The translations under genes were made by a program, and so were the position numbers. DNA of 64,000 nt, taken from positions 62,001-126,000 of the forward strand of contig NZ_BILW01000010.1 of NCBI RefSeq assembly GCF_004000765.1, in the 5' to 3' direction. Source of the stretch: Paenibacillus chondroitinus NBRC 15376. Lineage in GTDB: Bacteria; Bacillota; Bacilli; Paenibacillales; NBRC-103111. This document shows, piece by piece, positions 1 to 8,785 of the stretch. The notes under the pieces are model-generated. The model was given only the letters and a program-made list of their open reading frames with translations, was not told where the DNA came from and searched no databases. Every line of letters starts with the position of its first letter. Position 1 is the stretch's first letter.

Positions 1-490
1 GAAAAATGAAGATCGGTCCAATAATGAACATGATCAGCGGATTGCGGTATAGCCGGTAGGTAAGCCTTTTTTTCCATGAGGATTTCTGATATTCATCAAC
101 CGTCAGCGTCCAAATATCGCCTACACCCCTGCGGTCCAAATTGCCGCTGGATGCATGATGAATGGAGTGCGTGTAACGCCACTGATGATATGGCACGAAT
201 GTCAGGATTCCTGTCAACGTACCGACAATTTCATTCGCCCATTTATTTTTGAAAAATGATTTGTGACAGCAATCGTGGAAGATGATAAAAATTCGCACCA
301 AGAAGCCGGAGGCAATAATGTCGATCACAAGCGTAAGCCAGATCGAGACCGAAAGGCTTAAATAGGCAAAATACCATAATGCAAAAAAGGGAATTAATGT
401 ATTCATAATTTGCCATAGGCTGTGTTTCATATGCGCTCTTTCGTATGGCGCGATGTCTGAACGCCACCCATTTTTATCATCATGCTTCAT
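1..490 (-). CDS. Fatty acid desaturase, N-terminal part (gene runs off the window start)
   Basis: Membrane di-iron acyl-lipid desaturase, which inserts a double bond into membrane fatty acids. Reading the minus strand from an ATG at 490 (aaggag 11 nt upstream) gives a hydrophobic N-terminus and then the first histidine box HDCCHKS at about residues 76-82. The second box HHASS follows, with the family-typical stretch GNLDRRGVGDIWTLTVDEY. The third histidine box would lie beyond base 1. This resembles Bacillus Des-type desaturases, where the first box reads HDCGH; here the fourth residue is Cys. The 3' end is missing, so intactness cannot be judged. It is transcribed away from the two-component system at 761 and no DesKR-like genes are adjacent. 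Confidence 0.85.
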   Translation of the reverse strand, partial: MKHDDKNGWRSDIAPYERAHMKHSLWQIMNTLIPFFALWYFAYLSLSVSIWLTLVIDIIASGFLVRIFIIFHDCCHKSFFKNKWANEIVGTLTGILTFVPYHQWRYTHSIHHASSGNLDRRGVGDIWTLTVDEYQKSSWKKRLTYRLYRNPLIMFIIGPIFIF

Positions 491-678
491 TCCGTTTAGA
501 ACTCCTTCTCTCCACATCGTGTCGGATCTGATTTGTTGTCACCTGTTGTAGTACGTTGCAGATCAAATTAAGTTCCCTAATACGGAAAGAAATATTACAT
601 CACCACTCTCATCATAAGGTTGAAAACGCTTTTTGTAAAAGGCAATATAAGTCAATCGTATTTACATAGCTCGTCTGT

Positions 679-697
679 TGTGTAGAATGTATACACA
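679..697. promoter_or_regulatory. Inverted repeat upstream of the response regulator
   Basis: TGTGTA and TACACA arms (perfect 6 bp, 7-bp spacer) lie about 65 bp before the response-regulator ATG in the divergent intergenic region. Position and symmetry suit an operator for autoregulation or for the desaturase. No known regulator can be assigned from the sequence. Confidence 0.3.
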
Positions 698-760
698 TAG
701 ATGATGCTTAATGAGACATGCCTACGATATGCATAATGCTGCCGGAAAGGAACTTTCCAA

Positions 761-1435
761 ATGACGATATTAATTATTGAAGACGATTCCAGCATCCAAA
801 TGCTGCTCAAATTAAGCCTTGAAGTTGAGGGCTTTCACCCGATCGTAGCCGGGACCGTCGCCTCCGGTCTCGACGTGCTCGCTGCGCAGCCGATTGATTT
901 GATCTTGCTGGATCTGATGCTGCCGGATCAGTCGGGCTTTGAGCTTTTGAAAACGCTGCAACAATCGTATAAAGACATACCTGTTATCGTACTCACAGCG
1001 AAAAACGAAATGAACGACAAAATATTAGGCTTCCAGCTCGGCGCCGATGATTATTTGACCAAGCCCTTTGAAACACGGGAGCTAATCATGCGAATTCGGG
1101 CGGTTATGCGCCGAATGACCCCGGATACAACTTCACACGCGGTCGATATCCTCCAAGCCGGCGTCATAGAGATCGATAGGAATGAGCGGTCTTTGAAAGT
1201 GGCGGGCCAGCTTGTCAAAACAACCAGCAAAGAGTTCGACTTCCTCTGGTTGCTGTGTAAAAATCCGAAGAAGGTGTTCACGCGGGAGCACATTTTGGAC
1301 CAGGTATGGGGGTTCGAATACTACGGACAAACCCGCTCCGTCGATATGATGGTGAACCGGCTCCGCGAGAAAATGAAACCCCACGATCATGTGCTGGCCA
1401 CGGTTCACGGAATGGGCTACAAGCTGGAGGTTTAA
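761..1435 (+). CDS. OmpR/PhoB-family response regulator
   Basis: DNA-binding response regulator of 224 aa. Receiver domain residues 1-115: acidic pocket E7/D8/D9, phospho-acceptor D51 in LLDLMLP, T79 and K101 (TKPF). C-terminal winged helix (OmpR type) about residues 125-224, with the recognition-helix signature YGQTRSVDMMVNRLREK. The ATG at 761 has aaaggaa upstream. It is followed after 3 nt by its histidine kinase, so the pair is one transcript, and the ABC transporter genes downstream are its likely targets. Binding-protein transporters coupled to two-component systems usually respond to the transported solute; the signal here is inferred, not seen. Confidence 0.93.
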   Translation: MTILIIEDDSSIQMLLKLSLEVEGFHPIVAGTVASGLDVLAAQPIDLILLDLMLPDQSGFELLKTLQQSYKDIPVIVLTAKNEMNDKILGFQLGADDYLTKPFETRELIMRIRAVMRRMTPDTTSHAVDILQAGVIEIDRNERSLKVAGQLVKTTSKEFDFLWLLCKNPKKVFTREHILDQVWGFEYYGQTRSVDMMVNRLREKMKPHDHVLATVHGMGYKLEV

Positions 1436-1438
1436 GCC

Positions 1439-2875
1439 ATGAAGCTGCGCAATAAGCTGTTCATTCAGCACACCATTACGATTATCATGCTGCTGGCCGC
1501 GATGTATGTGGTCGTCAACTATACGCTAAGCAAAAGTATGATTGAGCGGGATACCCAGACGCTTAGCCAATATTACGACCTCCACCGCATCGAGGCGTTA
1601 AAAATTGTAAACGATAAAAAAATTAGCATCGAGCAGCTTTTTTCCGGGACGTATGCCCCGCTGATCGCCTCGCATCTCGCTGCCAACAGCAACTTCCAAG
1701 TCCAGCTGTTTGATCCGGAGGGCACCATTATCGGCGATAGCGGAAACCGGGAAGATCTGGTTAAGCGAAGCGATATCGACGCTGCGCTCGCAGGGCAAAC
1801 CGCCACCGTCATTACGGAAGGTGAGAACAGCAAGATGCTTATCTATGCCTCCCCCTTCCTTTACGAAGGCAAAATTGTCGGCGGGTTCCGCTACCTGCTC
1901 GATCTAAATAAACACGAAGAAACCCTGTCCGCGATGAGGACCTGGTTTATTGGCGTCGCACTAGGCTGCCTGCTTGTTGCTTTGCTCGCGAGCTACTCGT
2001 TCTCATTCTTCATCATGCAACCGCTGCACGCCTTGCAGCAGGCTTTGAAGCTAGTGACCGTAGGCGATTTCAGTCGAAAAATAACCGTACGCAGCCAGGA
2101 CGAGGTGCGGGAGCTGGCCGATGACTTTAATCGAATGTCCGAGGCGCTGCAAGAGCATATCGAGCTGCTCCATTATGAGCAGAGCAAGCAGAAAAAATTT
2201 TACGACAATGTCACACACGAGTTGAAAACGCCGCTAACCTCCATCATCGGTTTCTCCGATCTGATTGATAAAATGGAGCGCATCGATGATATTCGAACAT
2301 GCAATGTATACATCCGCAAGGAAAGCACACGATTGCTGCAAATGGTCGAAGAGCTGCTGCAATCGTCGCTCAAAGGCGATGAGGCTTGGCGGGTGCAGCT
2401 TGAGCGTACCGACTTGGCTGCGATCCTGACGGATAGCTTGCGCATTTTGGAGCCTACACTGCATAAGTCCGCCATTACGACTGCTGTCCAAGTAGAACCG
2501 TGTGAGGTATACATGGATCCAAAACGTACACAGCAGGTTTTGTTCAACGTCATAGAAAATGCAATCAAACATAGCGGCTGCACGCAGCTAAGCGTACGGT
2601 TGGAGCAGCAGGAGTACCGGTGTCTCGTGCGTATTACCGATAACGGCAAAGGCATGGACGAAGAGGAAACGCGCACGCTGTTCCATCCTTCTGCTGAAAA
2701 AGCCGAGCGGCCTGTATCCGCCCACTCGCACGGGCTTGGGCTGCTGCTTTGCAAGCAATTGATGGAGCTGCAAGGTGGCGACATCACCGTGCACAGCCGT
2801 GAGGGAAGCGGAACGGAAGTCATTTTGAGCTTCCAAATGGAACCTGTACGCCCTCAAGGTCTGTTACAAAATTGA
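1439..2875 (+). CDS. Sensor histidine kinase with extracytoplasmic sensor and HAMP domain
   Basis: 478-aa membrane kinase. TM1 about residues 8-30, an extracellular sensor loop of about 135 aa, TM2 about 170-193, HAMP about 193-245. The HisKA phospho-acceptor is H260 (VTHELKTPLTS). The HATPase_c domain carries an N box (NVIENAIKHSG), a G1 box (DNGKGMDEEE) and a G2-like LGLLL. Starts 3 nt after the response regulator; its stop codon lies inside a palindrome (2871-2886). The external loop has no family I recognise. Partner of the OmpR-type regulator at 761; probably senses the solute handled by the following transporter. Confidence 0.92.
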   Translation: MKLRNKLFIQHTITIIMLLAAMYVVVNYTLSKSMIERDTQTLSQYYDLHRIEALKIVNDKKISIEQLFSGTYAPLIASHLAANSNFQVQLFDPEGTIIGDSGNREDLVKRSDIDAALAGQTATVITEGENSKMLIYASPFLYEGKIVGGFRYLLDLNKHEETLSAMRTWFIGVALGCLLVALLASYSFSFFIMQPLHALQQALKLVTVGDFSRKITVRSQDEVRELADDFNRMSEALQEHIELLHYEQSKQKKFYDNVTHELKTPLTSIIGFSDLIDKMERIDDIRTCNVYIRKESTRLLQMVEELLQSSLKGDEAWRVQLERTDLAAILTDSLRILEPTLHKSAITTAVQVEPCEVYMDPKRTQQVLFNVIENAIKHSGCTQLSVRLEQQEYRCLVRITDNGKGMDEEETRTLFHPSAEKAERPVSAHSHGLGLLLCKQLMELQGGDITVHSREGSGTEVILSFQMEPVRPQGLLQN

Positions 2876-2886
2876 TACAAATCAAT
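2871..2886. promoter_or_regulatory. Perfect 16-bp inverted repeat before the transporter genes
   Basis: ATTGAT-ACAA-ATCAAT overlaps the kinase stop codon and ends 32 bp before the next start codon. It could be the response-regulator operator for the transporter genes, or simply a short hairpin. OmpR-family regulators usually bind direct repeats, which weakens the operator reading. Confidence 0.3.
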
Positions 2887-2918
2887 GATTTTTCTGAGAT
2901 AAAAGGAGAGTAATCTAC

Positions 2919-3704
2919 ATGCAAGAGGAGAAGAAAGGGCTTTCATGGTTGCGTCTCATCTTATTGCAAATCGTGATCGGTTGTACGTTGATCGGCATTT
3001 TTGCTTATGTATTCCGAATCGGCGTCGATGAAGTTCGAACGGTTCCGAAGGACCCGAACAGCCGTGACATGTTCGACGGCGTTCCCATGAGCATGAATGT
3101 CACGTACCCGGGTATCGGCACCATCTCGATTGATGATCCCAAAGAGTTGATTGCGTGGAAAGCTTCATTCACGCGTTTATTAAACGGCAGTGGGCAGCCC
3201 ACTCGTGCAAACGCTTCACGGCTGCTGCTAACAGGCTCCATGGCCTACTTGGATCAAGAGGATGTGCCTTTCCAAATCGGGACCAGCGGCTTCCGTTTCG
3301 GCAGTGACCTCGTGAACTCGCTGGATACTAGCGCGGAGATCCGCAAACTGCAAAATATGCTGATCGACAAAACGCTCACCGCAGAAACCGTCGGCAATGT
3401 GATTGCGAACCCGATCCATCAAGTATTTCGCTTGCAGGACGGCGTTCTTACCGCGTTATCCGAGAGGGATCGGACTGCGCTGACGGCACAGATGCGAACG
3501 GCAGTCCGGTTGATCGACTTCAGCCATTTTGACTTCATGGCAGAGCGCCCGAGCGCCCACTATGTTGTACAGCTAAAGGATGAAGCCGCGAGCGGAAAGC
3601 ATTGGCTGCATATCGATCTCTATGATAACGCTTACTTCATCGTGTTCGATTTGTTGGACGAAACCAACCATAAAGCCTATTTCAAGTTAAGTGACGCCTC
3701 CTAA
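2919..3704 (+). CDS. Membrane-anchored protein of unknown function in the transporter operon
   Basis: 261 aa, not recognised with confidence. One N-terminal transmembrane helix (about residues 10-32) precedes an extracellular domain of about 230 aa rich in mixed alpha/beta sequence. No lipobox, no cysteine pairs, no enzyme motif. It lies between the kinase and the first binding protein on the same strand, 25 nt before the latter, with aaaggagag before the ATG. Position suggests an accessory sensor or co-receptor that helps the kinase detect the loaded binding protein, an arrangement known in other two-component systems; this role is inference. Confidence 0.7.
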   Translation: MQEEKKGLSWLRLILLQIVIGCTLIGIFAYVFRIGVDEVRTVPKDPNSRDMFDGVPMSMNVTYPGIGTISIDDPKELIAWKASFTRLLNGSGQPTRANASRLLLTGSMAYLDQEDVPFQIGTSGFRFGSDLVNSLDTSAEIRKLQNMLIDKTLTAETVGNVIANPIHQVFRLQDGVLTALSERDRTALTAQMRTAVRLIDFSHFDFMAERPSAHYVVQLKDEAASGKHWLHIDLYDNAYFIVFDLLDETNHKAYFKLSDAS

Positions 3705-3728
3705 CCTATCGAGGGGATGGTTGATGAA

Positions 3729-4763
3729 ATGGCTAGAAAGAAAAGTAACAGCTCCGTTATGATTTTATCCGTTATTGTTGTCGTGCTTGTCGCAGGATTC
3801 TTCCTGTACAAGTCTGGTGTTTTTGGCGGGAAAGCGAAAGGCAAAATTACCGTTTATTCCATTTTCCAAGAAGAAGAAGCGCGTAAGATTCTGGATAAAT
3901 TCAAGGCAGAGACCGGAATCGATTACGACGTTCTTCGTCTCCCAAGCGGTGAAGCCGTGACACGCGTTCAAAATGAAATGGGCAAACCCCAAGCGGACTT
4001 CCTCATGGGCGGCCCGGCGGATTCGCACGAAGTTTTGAAAAAAGCAGGCGCACTGGAGAATTACATTTCTCCGAACGCCAAAGATATCCCAGACAACATG
4101 AAAGATAAAGAGGGATCCTGGACTGGTTTTTACCTGAATCCAATTGCTATTGGCATCAACGAGCAGCGTTGGAAAGAGAAATACGCTGCTGCGCCATATC
4201 CGCAGACGTTCCAAGAGCTGCTTGACCCTAAATTTAAAGGCGAAATCGGCATGTCCGACCCGGCAACCTCCGGTACCGCTTATACAGCCGTTGCTTCCCT
4301 TGCTCAAGTATGGGGCAAAGACAAAATGCTGGACTATGTGGCCAAGCTGCTGCCCAACCTGAAAGAAAGACCAAAGTCGGGAATCGAGCCGATTCAAAAA
4401 GCGGCTAAAGGAGAGTACACCATCGGTATCACCTTTCTTGGCGACCAGCTGAAAATGAAAAATCAAGGCAGCCCGATTATTTCGATCGTTCCGGAAGCCG
4501 CAGGTTATGAAGTTGGCGGACTGGCGATTGTCAAAGGCGGCGCTAACACCGAAGGCGCCAAGAAACTCATGGATTTCATGCTAACGAATGAACCTGGACT
4601 TCTTTATACCGAATCGGCTTTCGCAAGCTCAGTGAAACCTACGGTACCGATCCCTAAAGGCGGTATCGACATCAAAACAACCAAATACAATACAAGCTAC
4701 AGCTTATGGAAAGCTGCCGAGCAGCGCAAAGAGCTGCAGGACGCGCTCAAGAACCTCAAATAA
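3729..4763 (+). CDS. ABC transporter substrate-binding protein, iron(III)/phospho-compound type, membrane-anchored
   Basis: Periplasmic-binding-protein type II fold of about 344 aa. Family motifs: KITVYSIFQEEEARKIL near the start, FLMGGPADSHEVL, WTGFYLNPIAIGIN and SDPATSGTAYTAVASL, as in proteins that feed Fe3+, 2-aminoethylphosphonate or sugar-phosphate transporters. No lipobox cysteine and no clear signal-peptidase site: the N-terminal hydrophobic helix probably stays as an anchor. The ATG at 3729 was chosen because gaggggg-like bases sit 12 nt upstream; an in-frame ATG at 3717 abuts that site. Paralogous to the protein at 7707. Substrate undetermined. Confidence 0.85.
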   Translation: MARKKSNSSVMILSVIVVVLVAGFFLYKSGVFGGKAKGKITVYSIFQEEEARKILDKFKAETGIDYDVLRLPSGEAVTRVQNEMGKPQADFLMGGPADSHEVLKKAGALENYISPNAKDIPDNMKDKEGSWTGFYLNPIAIGINEQRWKEKYAAAPYPQTFQELLDPKFKGEIGMSDPATSGTAYTAVASLAQVWGKDKMLDYVAKLLPNLKERPKSGIEPIQKAAKGEYTIGITFLGDQLKMKNQGSPIISIVPEAAGYEVGGLAIVKGGANTEGAKKLMDFMLTNEPGLLYTESAFASSVKPTVPIPKGGIDIKTTKYNTSYSLWKAAEQRKELQDALKNLK

Positions 4764-4784
4764 GAAAGCGTTTCCAGCGTTTCC

Positions 4785-4832
4785 GGGGCATTGGTCCCGC
4801 ATGTACCCGCATCTTCTGCGGACCAATGCCCC
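4785..4832 (+). other. Intercistronic stem-loop between binding protein and permease
   Basis: Arms GGGGCATTGGTCC and GGACCAATGCCCC are perfectly complementary over 13 bp with a 22-nt loop. No T-run follows, so it is unlikely to be a full terminator. Stems after binding-protein genes commonly protect the upstream mRNA and raise its level relative to the permease; that role is inferred from position. Confidence 0.6.
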
Positions 4833-4870
4833 TCTAAACCAAGAATGTGGAAGGCGGTCGTGAGCCCCTT

Positions 4871-6529
4871 ATGATTATAGAAAAAAAAGGCATGGGCACC
4901 TCGATCAGCAAGCTGGTGAAAGATCCCTCCTCGCTGATCCTCGTACTCATCAGTTTCGCCGTACTCTGTCTCTTCGTCATTTATCCGCTTATTTACGTCA
5001 TTGCCTTGCCGGGAGCAACGGATTGGACGACCTTCTTCAGCAAAAGCCGTTACGGCACCGCCTTGCTGAATACGGTCGTCAGCTCCTCCCTTTCCGCATT
5101 AACGGCAACAGTTTGCGGTTTTATTTACGCGTATTCGATTCATTACAGCAACATTGCGGGGAAAAAGTTTTTCCGGTTTATCGCCTTTCTCCCGATTCTC
5201 GCGCCTTCGGTGATGACCGGCCTCGCCTTCCTGCTTCTATTCGGCAGAGGCGGCATGGTGTCGCAAACACTCAAAGCTTGGTTCAACGTCGAGCTTGATT
5301 TATACGGCTTGCCGGGCCTCTGGATCGTACAAACAATCTCGTATTTCCCGCTTGCCTACATGACCATTACGGGCGTTCTACGCTCCATATCGCCTAACCT
5401 GGAAATTGCCGCGCAGAACCTGGGGGCACGCGGTTTCAAGCTTTTCCGCACCATCACGTTCAAATTAGCGCTGCCGGGCGTTATCAACGCGTTTCTGCTC
5501 GTGGCGATCAACTGCTTTGCCGACTTCGGAAATCCCAAGCTGATTGGGGGCAACTACTCCCTTCTGGCTGTTGAAATTTACGGAGAAATCATTAATAACG
5601 AGCCTGGCCTCGCATCCGTGATGGGCGTCATTCTCGTAATTCCCGCCCTGTTAGTTTTCGTCATTCAAAGCAAACTGCTGTCCAAGGGCTCCTATTCCAC
5701 AATAACCGGAAAACCCGTTTCTGGACTAAACCGAGTCAAAACGTCTCGCAAAACGGACATCCTTCTATTTATTTTTAACAGCATCATGGCACTTTTCATT
5801 CTGTCGATGTTCGCCATTACGATCTTGTTTGCGTTCACGAAGAACTTCGGGAGAGACAACACATTTACACTGAGTCATATCACGAAAATGGTGTTCAACC
5901 CGTCCAGCCCCGCTGTTCTTAACAGCTTGGTGCTGTCGCTCATCGCTTCTATTCTTGCCGTCGGCTTCGCCTTAGTGCTGGCTTATGTCGTAGTTCGAAA
6001 GCCTTTTCCAGGTAAAAAAATGCTCGATTTCACGGCCGTTCTGCCCATTGCTTTGCCAGGGACATTCGTAGGTTTGGCTTTGATCGTGGCCTTCAGCAAC
6101 GGGCCCATCATGCTTCAAGGCTCCGCCATCTTAATCATCGTAGCCATGCTGCTTAAACAAATGCCTGTTGGATATCGGGGACTCACCGCCTCCTTCAAGC
6201 AGGTAGACAAATCCATCGAGGAAGCAGCCACCAATCTCGGAGCGGACAGCCGCCGCACACTGACAACCATTGTGTTTCCGATGCTGCAAAAGACCATTGT
6301 CGCCAACTTCGTCTACGCTTTTATGAAAAATATGAACACCTTAAGCACCATTGTCTTTCTGATTACGCCCAAATGGGTCGTCGCCGCCGTATCGATCTTC
6401 AACTACGCTGAGACCGGAACTTACTACTGGGCAGCCGCTGTAGCTGTCGGATTGATGGGAACTACACTGGCTACACTCGGTGTAATGAAGCTTATTTTCC
6501 GCTCGAAGGTTAAAATATTTGATTTCTAG
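4871..6529 (+). CDS. ABC transporter permease, fused two-half (FbpB-like)
   Basis: About 552 aa, roughly twelve transmembrane helices. Two binding-protein-dependent permease modules are fused in tandem, each with an EAA-type loop for ATPase contact: EIAAQNLGARGFKLFRTIT in the first half and EEAATNLGADSRRTLTTIV in the second. This architecture is typical of iron(III) and phosphonate/sugar-phosphate importers. An upstream in-frame GTG at 4847 is possible but has no ribosome binding site; ATG 4871 is preferred though its own site is weak. Works with the ATPase at 6544 and the binding proteins on both sides. Confidence 0.88.
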   Translation: MIIEKKGMGTSISKLVKDPSSLILVLISFAVLCLFVIYPLIYVIALPGATDWTTFFSKSRYGTALLNTVVSSSLSALTATVCGFIYAYSIHYSNIAGKKFFRFIAFLPILAPSVMTGLAFLLLFGRGGMVSQTLKAWFNVELDLYGLPGLWIVQTISYFPLAYMTITGVLRSISPNLEIAAQNLGARGFKLFRTITFKLALPGVINAFLLVAINCFADFGNPKLIGGNYSLLAVEIYGEIINNEPGLASVMGVILVIPALLVFVIQSKLLSKGSYSTITGKPVSGLNRVKTSRKTDILLFIFNSIMALFILSMFAITILFAFTKNFGRDNTFTLSHITKMVFNPSSPAVLNSLVLSLIASILAVGFALVLAYVVVRKPFPGKKMLDFTAVLPIALPGTFVGLALIVAFSNGPIMLQGSAILIIVAMLLKQMPVGYRGLTASFKQVDKSIEEAATNLGADSRRTLTTIVFPMLQKTIVANFVYAFMKNMNTLSTIVFLITPKWVVAAVSIFNYAETGTYYWAAAVAVGLMGTTLATLGVMKLIFRSKVKIFDF

Positions 6530-6543
6530 ATGAGGAGTGAGAA

Positions 6544-7626
6544 ATGATGAGTACACAAGTTTTATTGGATTTAAAAAATGTCAGCAAAGTGTTCGGCAGC
6601 AACCACGTGCTCAAACAGATCGATTTGCAAATCGAACGGGGAAAGTTCATTACGTTTCTCGGACCTAGCGGATGCGGCAAAACAACACTGCTGCGCTCCA
6701 TCGCAGGCTTTTATACGATAGATGAGGGTGAAATTAAAATAGACGGCCAGCTCGTCAACGATCTGCCGCCCTATAAACGCGGAACGCCGATGGTGTTCCA
6801 AGAGTACGCTTTGTTCCCGCACATGACCGTGTTCGATAATGTCGCATACGGGTTGGATATTCAGAAGCGTCCTGAGGCGGAAGTGCAAGAACGCGTAAAA
6901 ACGGCGATGGCCAAAGTGAAGCTGACTGGCCTGGAGGAGCGCTACCCGCACGAAATGTCCGGTGGTCAGCAGCAGCGCGTGGCTATGGCCCGGGCGCTGG
7001 TCATGAACTCCCCGATCATCCTGCTGGATGAGCCGCTCAGTAATCTGGATGCAAAGCTGCGGGAAGAAGTCCGCGTGGAACTGCGCAGCATTCAACAAGA
7101 GCTGGGGTTAACCGTCATCTACGTCACCCATGACCAACTCGAAGCTTTGTCGATGTCCGACTCCATCGTTGTTTTTAATAAAGGCGCGATTGACCAGTAC
7201 GGTACGCCGCATGAGATCTACTATAAGCCTCGCACCCCTTATGTCGCCGATTTTATCGGTACAACCAATTTCGTTGATGCTACCGTGCGCGAAGTGACGG
7301 GTGGTAAGGCCATAGTGGAATATGGCGCGAGCAGCCGCACAGCTAGCGTAACGACGGATGAAGCTATTGTACCAGGCGAAAAGGTTCTGCTTAGCATCCG
7401 CCCTGAATCTATGCGGATAAATGCGCCGGAGGCCGGCAGCTTTGTCGTTAGCGGCTTCGTGAAATCATCGATGTTCCTCGGTGAGAAAGAGCGGTATTTC
7501 ATTCTGGACAATAATATGAAAGAATGGATTGTTGATGCGTATGACATCGGATTAACCAGATTTCAAGGGAATGTCACGATCCATGCCAGTGATGATAAAA
7601 TTCATTTAATGAAGATAAATCAATAG
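6544..7626 (+). CDS. ABC transporter ATP-binding protein (FbpC/PotA-like)
   Basis: 360 aa. Walker A GPSGCGKTT at residues 40-48, Q-loop VFQEYALFPH, signature MSGGQQQRVAMARAL, Walker B IILLDEPLSNLD and switch His in YVTHDQ. The C-terminal 120 aa are a TOBE-type regulatory domain (SIRPESMRI). gaggag 6 nt before ATG 6544; a second ATG follows immediately. Drives the permease at 4871, 14 nt upstream. A terminator follows at 7655, so the second binding-protein gene is partly uncoupled. Confidence 0.93.
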   Translation: MMSTQVLLDLKNVSKVFGSNHVLKQIDLQIERGKFITFLGPSGCGKTTLLRSIAGFYTIDEGEIKIDGQLVNDLPPYKRGTPMVFQEYALFPHMTVFDNVAYGLDIQKRPEAEVQERVKTAMAKVKLTGLEERYPHEMSGGQQQRVAMARALVMNSPIILLDEPLSNLDAKLREEVRVELRSIQQELGLTVIYVTHDQLEALSMSDSIVVFNKGAIDQYGTPHEIYYKPRTPYVADFIGTTNFVDATVREVTGGKAIVEYGASSRTASVTTDEAIVPGEKVLLSIRPESMRINAPEAGSFVVSGFVKSSMFLGEKERYFILDNNMKEWIVDAYDIGLTRFQGNVTIHASDDKIHLMKINQ

Positions 7627-7654
7627 GACATAAATACAATTAGCAGCTTGGCTG

Positions 7655-7681
7655 AAAAGGGAAACTTGCGTTTCCTTTTTT
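7655..7681 (+). terminator. Intrinsic terminator after the ATPase gene
   Basis: AAAAGGGAAAC, a TTGC loop and GTTTCC followed by six T. It separates the ATPase gene from the second binding-protein gene; readthrough or a separate promoter must serve the latter. Confidence 0.7.
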
Positions 7682-7706
7682 GGCTGTTCAGGAGGGATTT
7701 TGCAGC

Positions 7707-8717
7707 ATGTGGAAAAAAAGTTTGCTCGTGCTCCTAGCGGGAATCGGGATTTGCCTTGGTTTTCGTTTCATCGGGGAAAAGAAAAGCAATCAGCCGCTCA
7801 AAGTGTACGTGATCTTCCAGGAAGATGCCGGGCGGATTTTGCTCGAAACGTTTAAGGAAAAAACGGACCAGTCCTACGACATCATCCGAATGTCGAGCGG
7901 CGAAGCCAGCTACCATCTGCTGACGCTGGGTAAAACCGGCATCGACGTGGTCCTCGGCGGCCCTGCCGATCTGCATGAGCAGCTCAAAAACAAAAGCAAA
8001 TCCCTTCGCTACTCTCCGGCAGCTGCAAGCAGCATTCCAGCTAAATACAAAGATGCCGCCGGCTACTGGACCGGCATGTACATGGGGGCGCTCGCCATTG
8101 GCGTGAACCAGACCGTCTGGCAGCAGGACCCTCAGCTGAAGGGTCTGCCGCTGCCGCAGCGGTACGAAGATCTGCTGCGCCCTGAGCTCAAGGGCAAGAT
8201 CGAGATTCCCGACCCCGAGACGTCGGGAACCGGCTACACGCTGCTCGCTTCGCTCGCCCAGCAGCGCGGCGACGGCGAAGCGATCGCTCTGATGCAGGCG
8301 CTGAAGAAGCAGAGCGCCTCCATGACGTTCGCCGGCAACACGAGCGCGCAGCATCTGGCAGAAGGCGAGATGGCGGCGGCCGTCTCGTTTTTGAGCGATC
8401 AGCTGCGCTTCAAAAACTCCGGCTACAACATCTCCTCCTTCATTCCGCCGCAGGCCGGCTGGGAGATTGGAGCCGTGTCGATCCTGAAGGGCGGCAACAA
8501 CACCGCTGCGGCTAAGCAGCTGGTCGATTTCATGCTGTCCCGCGAGGTGCAGACGGATTACATGAACACCGCCTTCTCCTTTCCAGTGGCGCCGGATATT
8601 CCGGTGAACCCGCTCCTTGCGCCAGTGAAGCTGGAGAATCTGCTTGCTACCTACCGCTTCGATCTAGCTGCTCAGCAGCATGAGAAGCTGCTGAGCGCTT
8701 GGCGAACGGCAGAGTAA
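7707..8717 (+). CDS. Second ABC substrate-binding protein, paralogue of the protein at 3729
   Basis: 336 aa, same fold and landmarks as the first binding protein: KVYVIFQEDAGRILL, VVLGGPADLHEQL, WTGMYMGALAIGVN and IPDPETSGTGYTLLASL. The N-terminus is a hydrophobic helix with GIGIC; the residue before Cys is Ile, so it is not a standard lipobox. The ATG at 7707 has aggaggg about 11 nt upstream. The coding sequence is visibly richer in G and C (8100-8500) than the first paralogue. Placed after a terminator, it probably widens the substrate range or acts in signalling to the kinase; both are inference. Confidence 0.85.
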   Translation: MWKKSLLVLLAGIGICLGFRFIGEKKSNQPLKVYVIFQEDAGRILLETFKEKTDQSYDIIRMSSGEASYHLLTLGKTGIDVVLGGPADLHEQLKNKSKSLRYSPAAASSIPAKYKDAAGYWTGMYMGALAIGVNQTVWQQDPQLKGLPLPQRYEDLLRPELKGKIEIPDPETSGTGYTLLASLAQQRGDGEAIALMQALKKQSASMTFAGNTSAQHLAEGEMAAAVSFLSDQLRFKNSGYNISSFIPPQAGWEIGAVSILKGGNNTAAAKQLVDFMLSREVQTDYMNTAFSFPVAPDIPVNPLLAPVKLENLLATYRFDLAAQQHEKLLSAWRTAE

Positions 8718-8785
8718 CGGGGGGGTGAGTGCCTATCTGCGCAAAATGCAGCATGATGGGGTCTGGCAGCCCCCTGCTCACCCCT

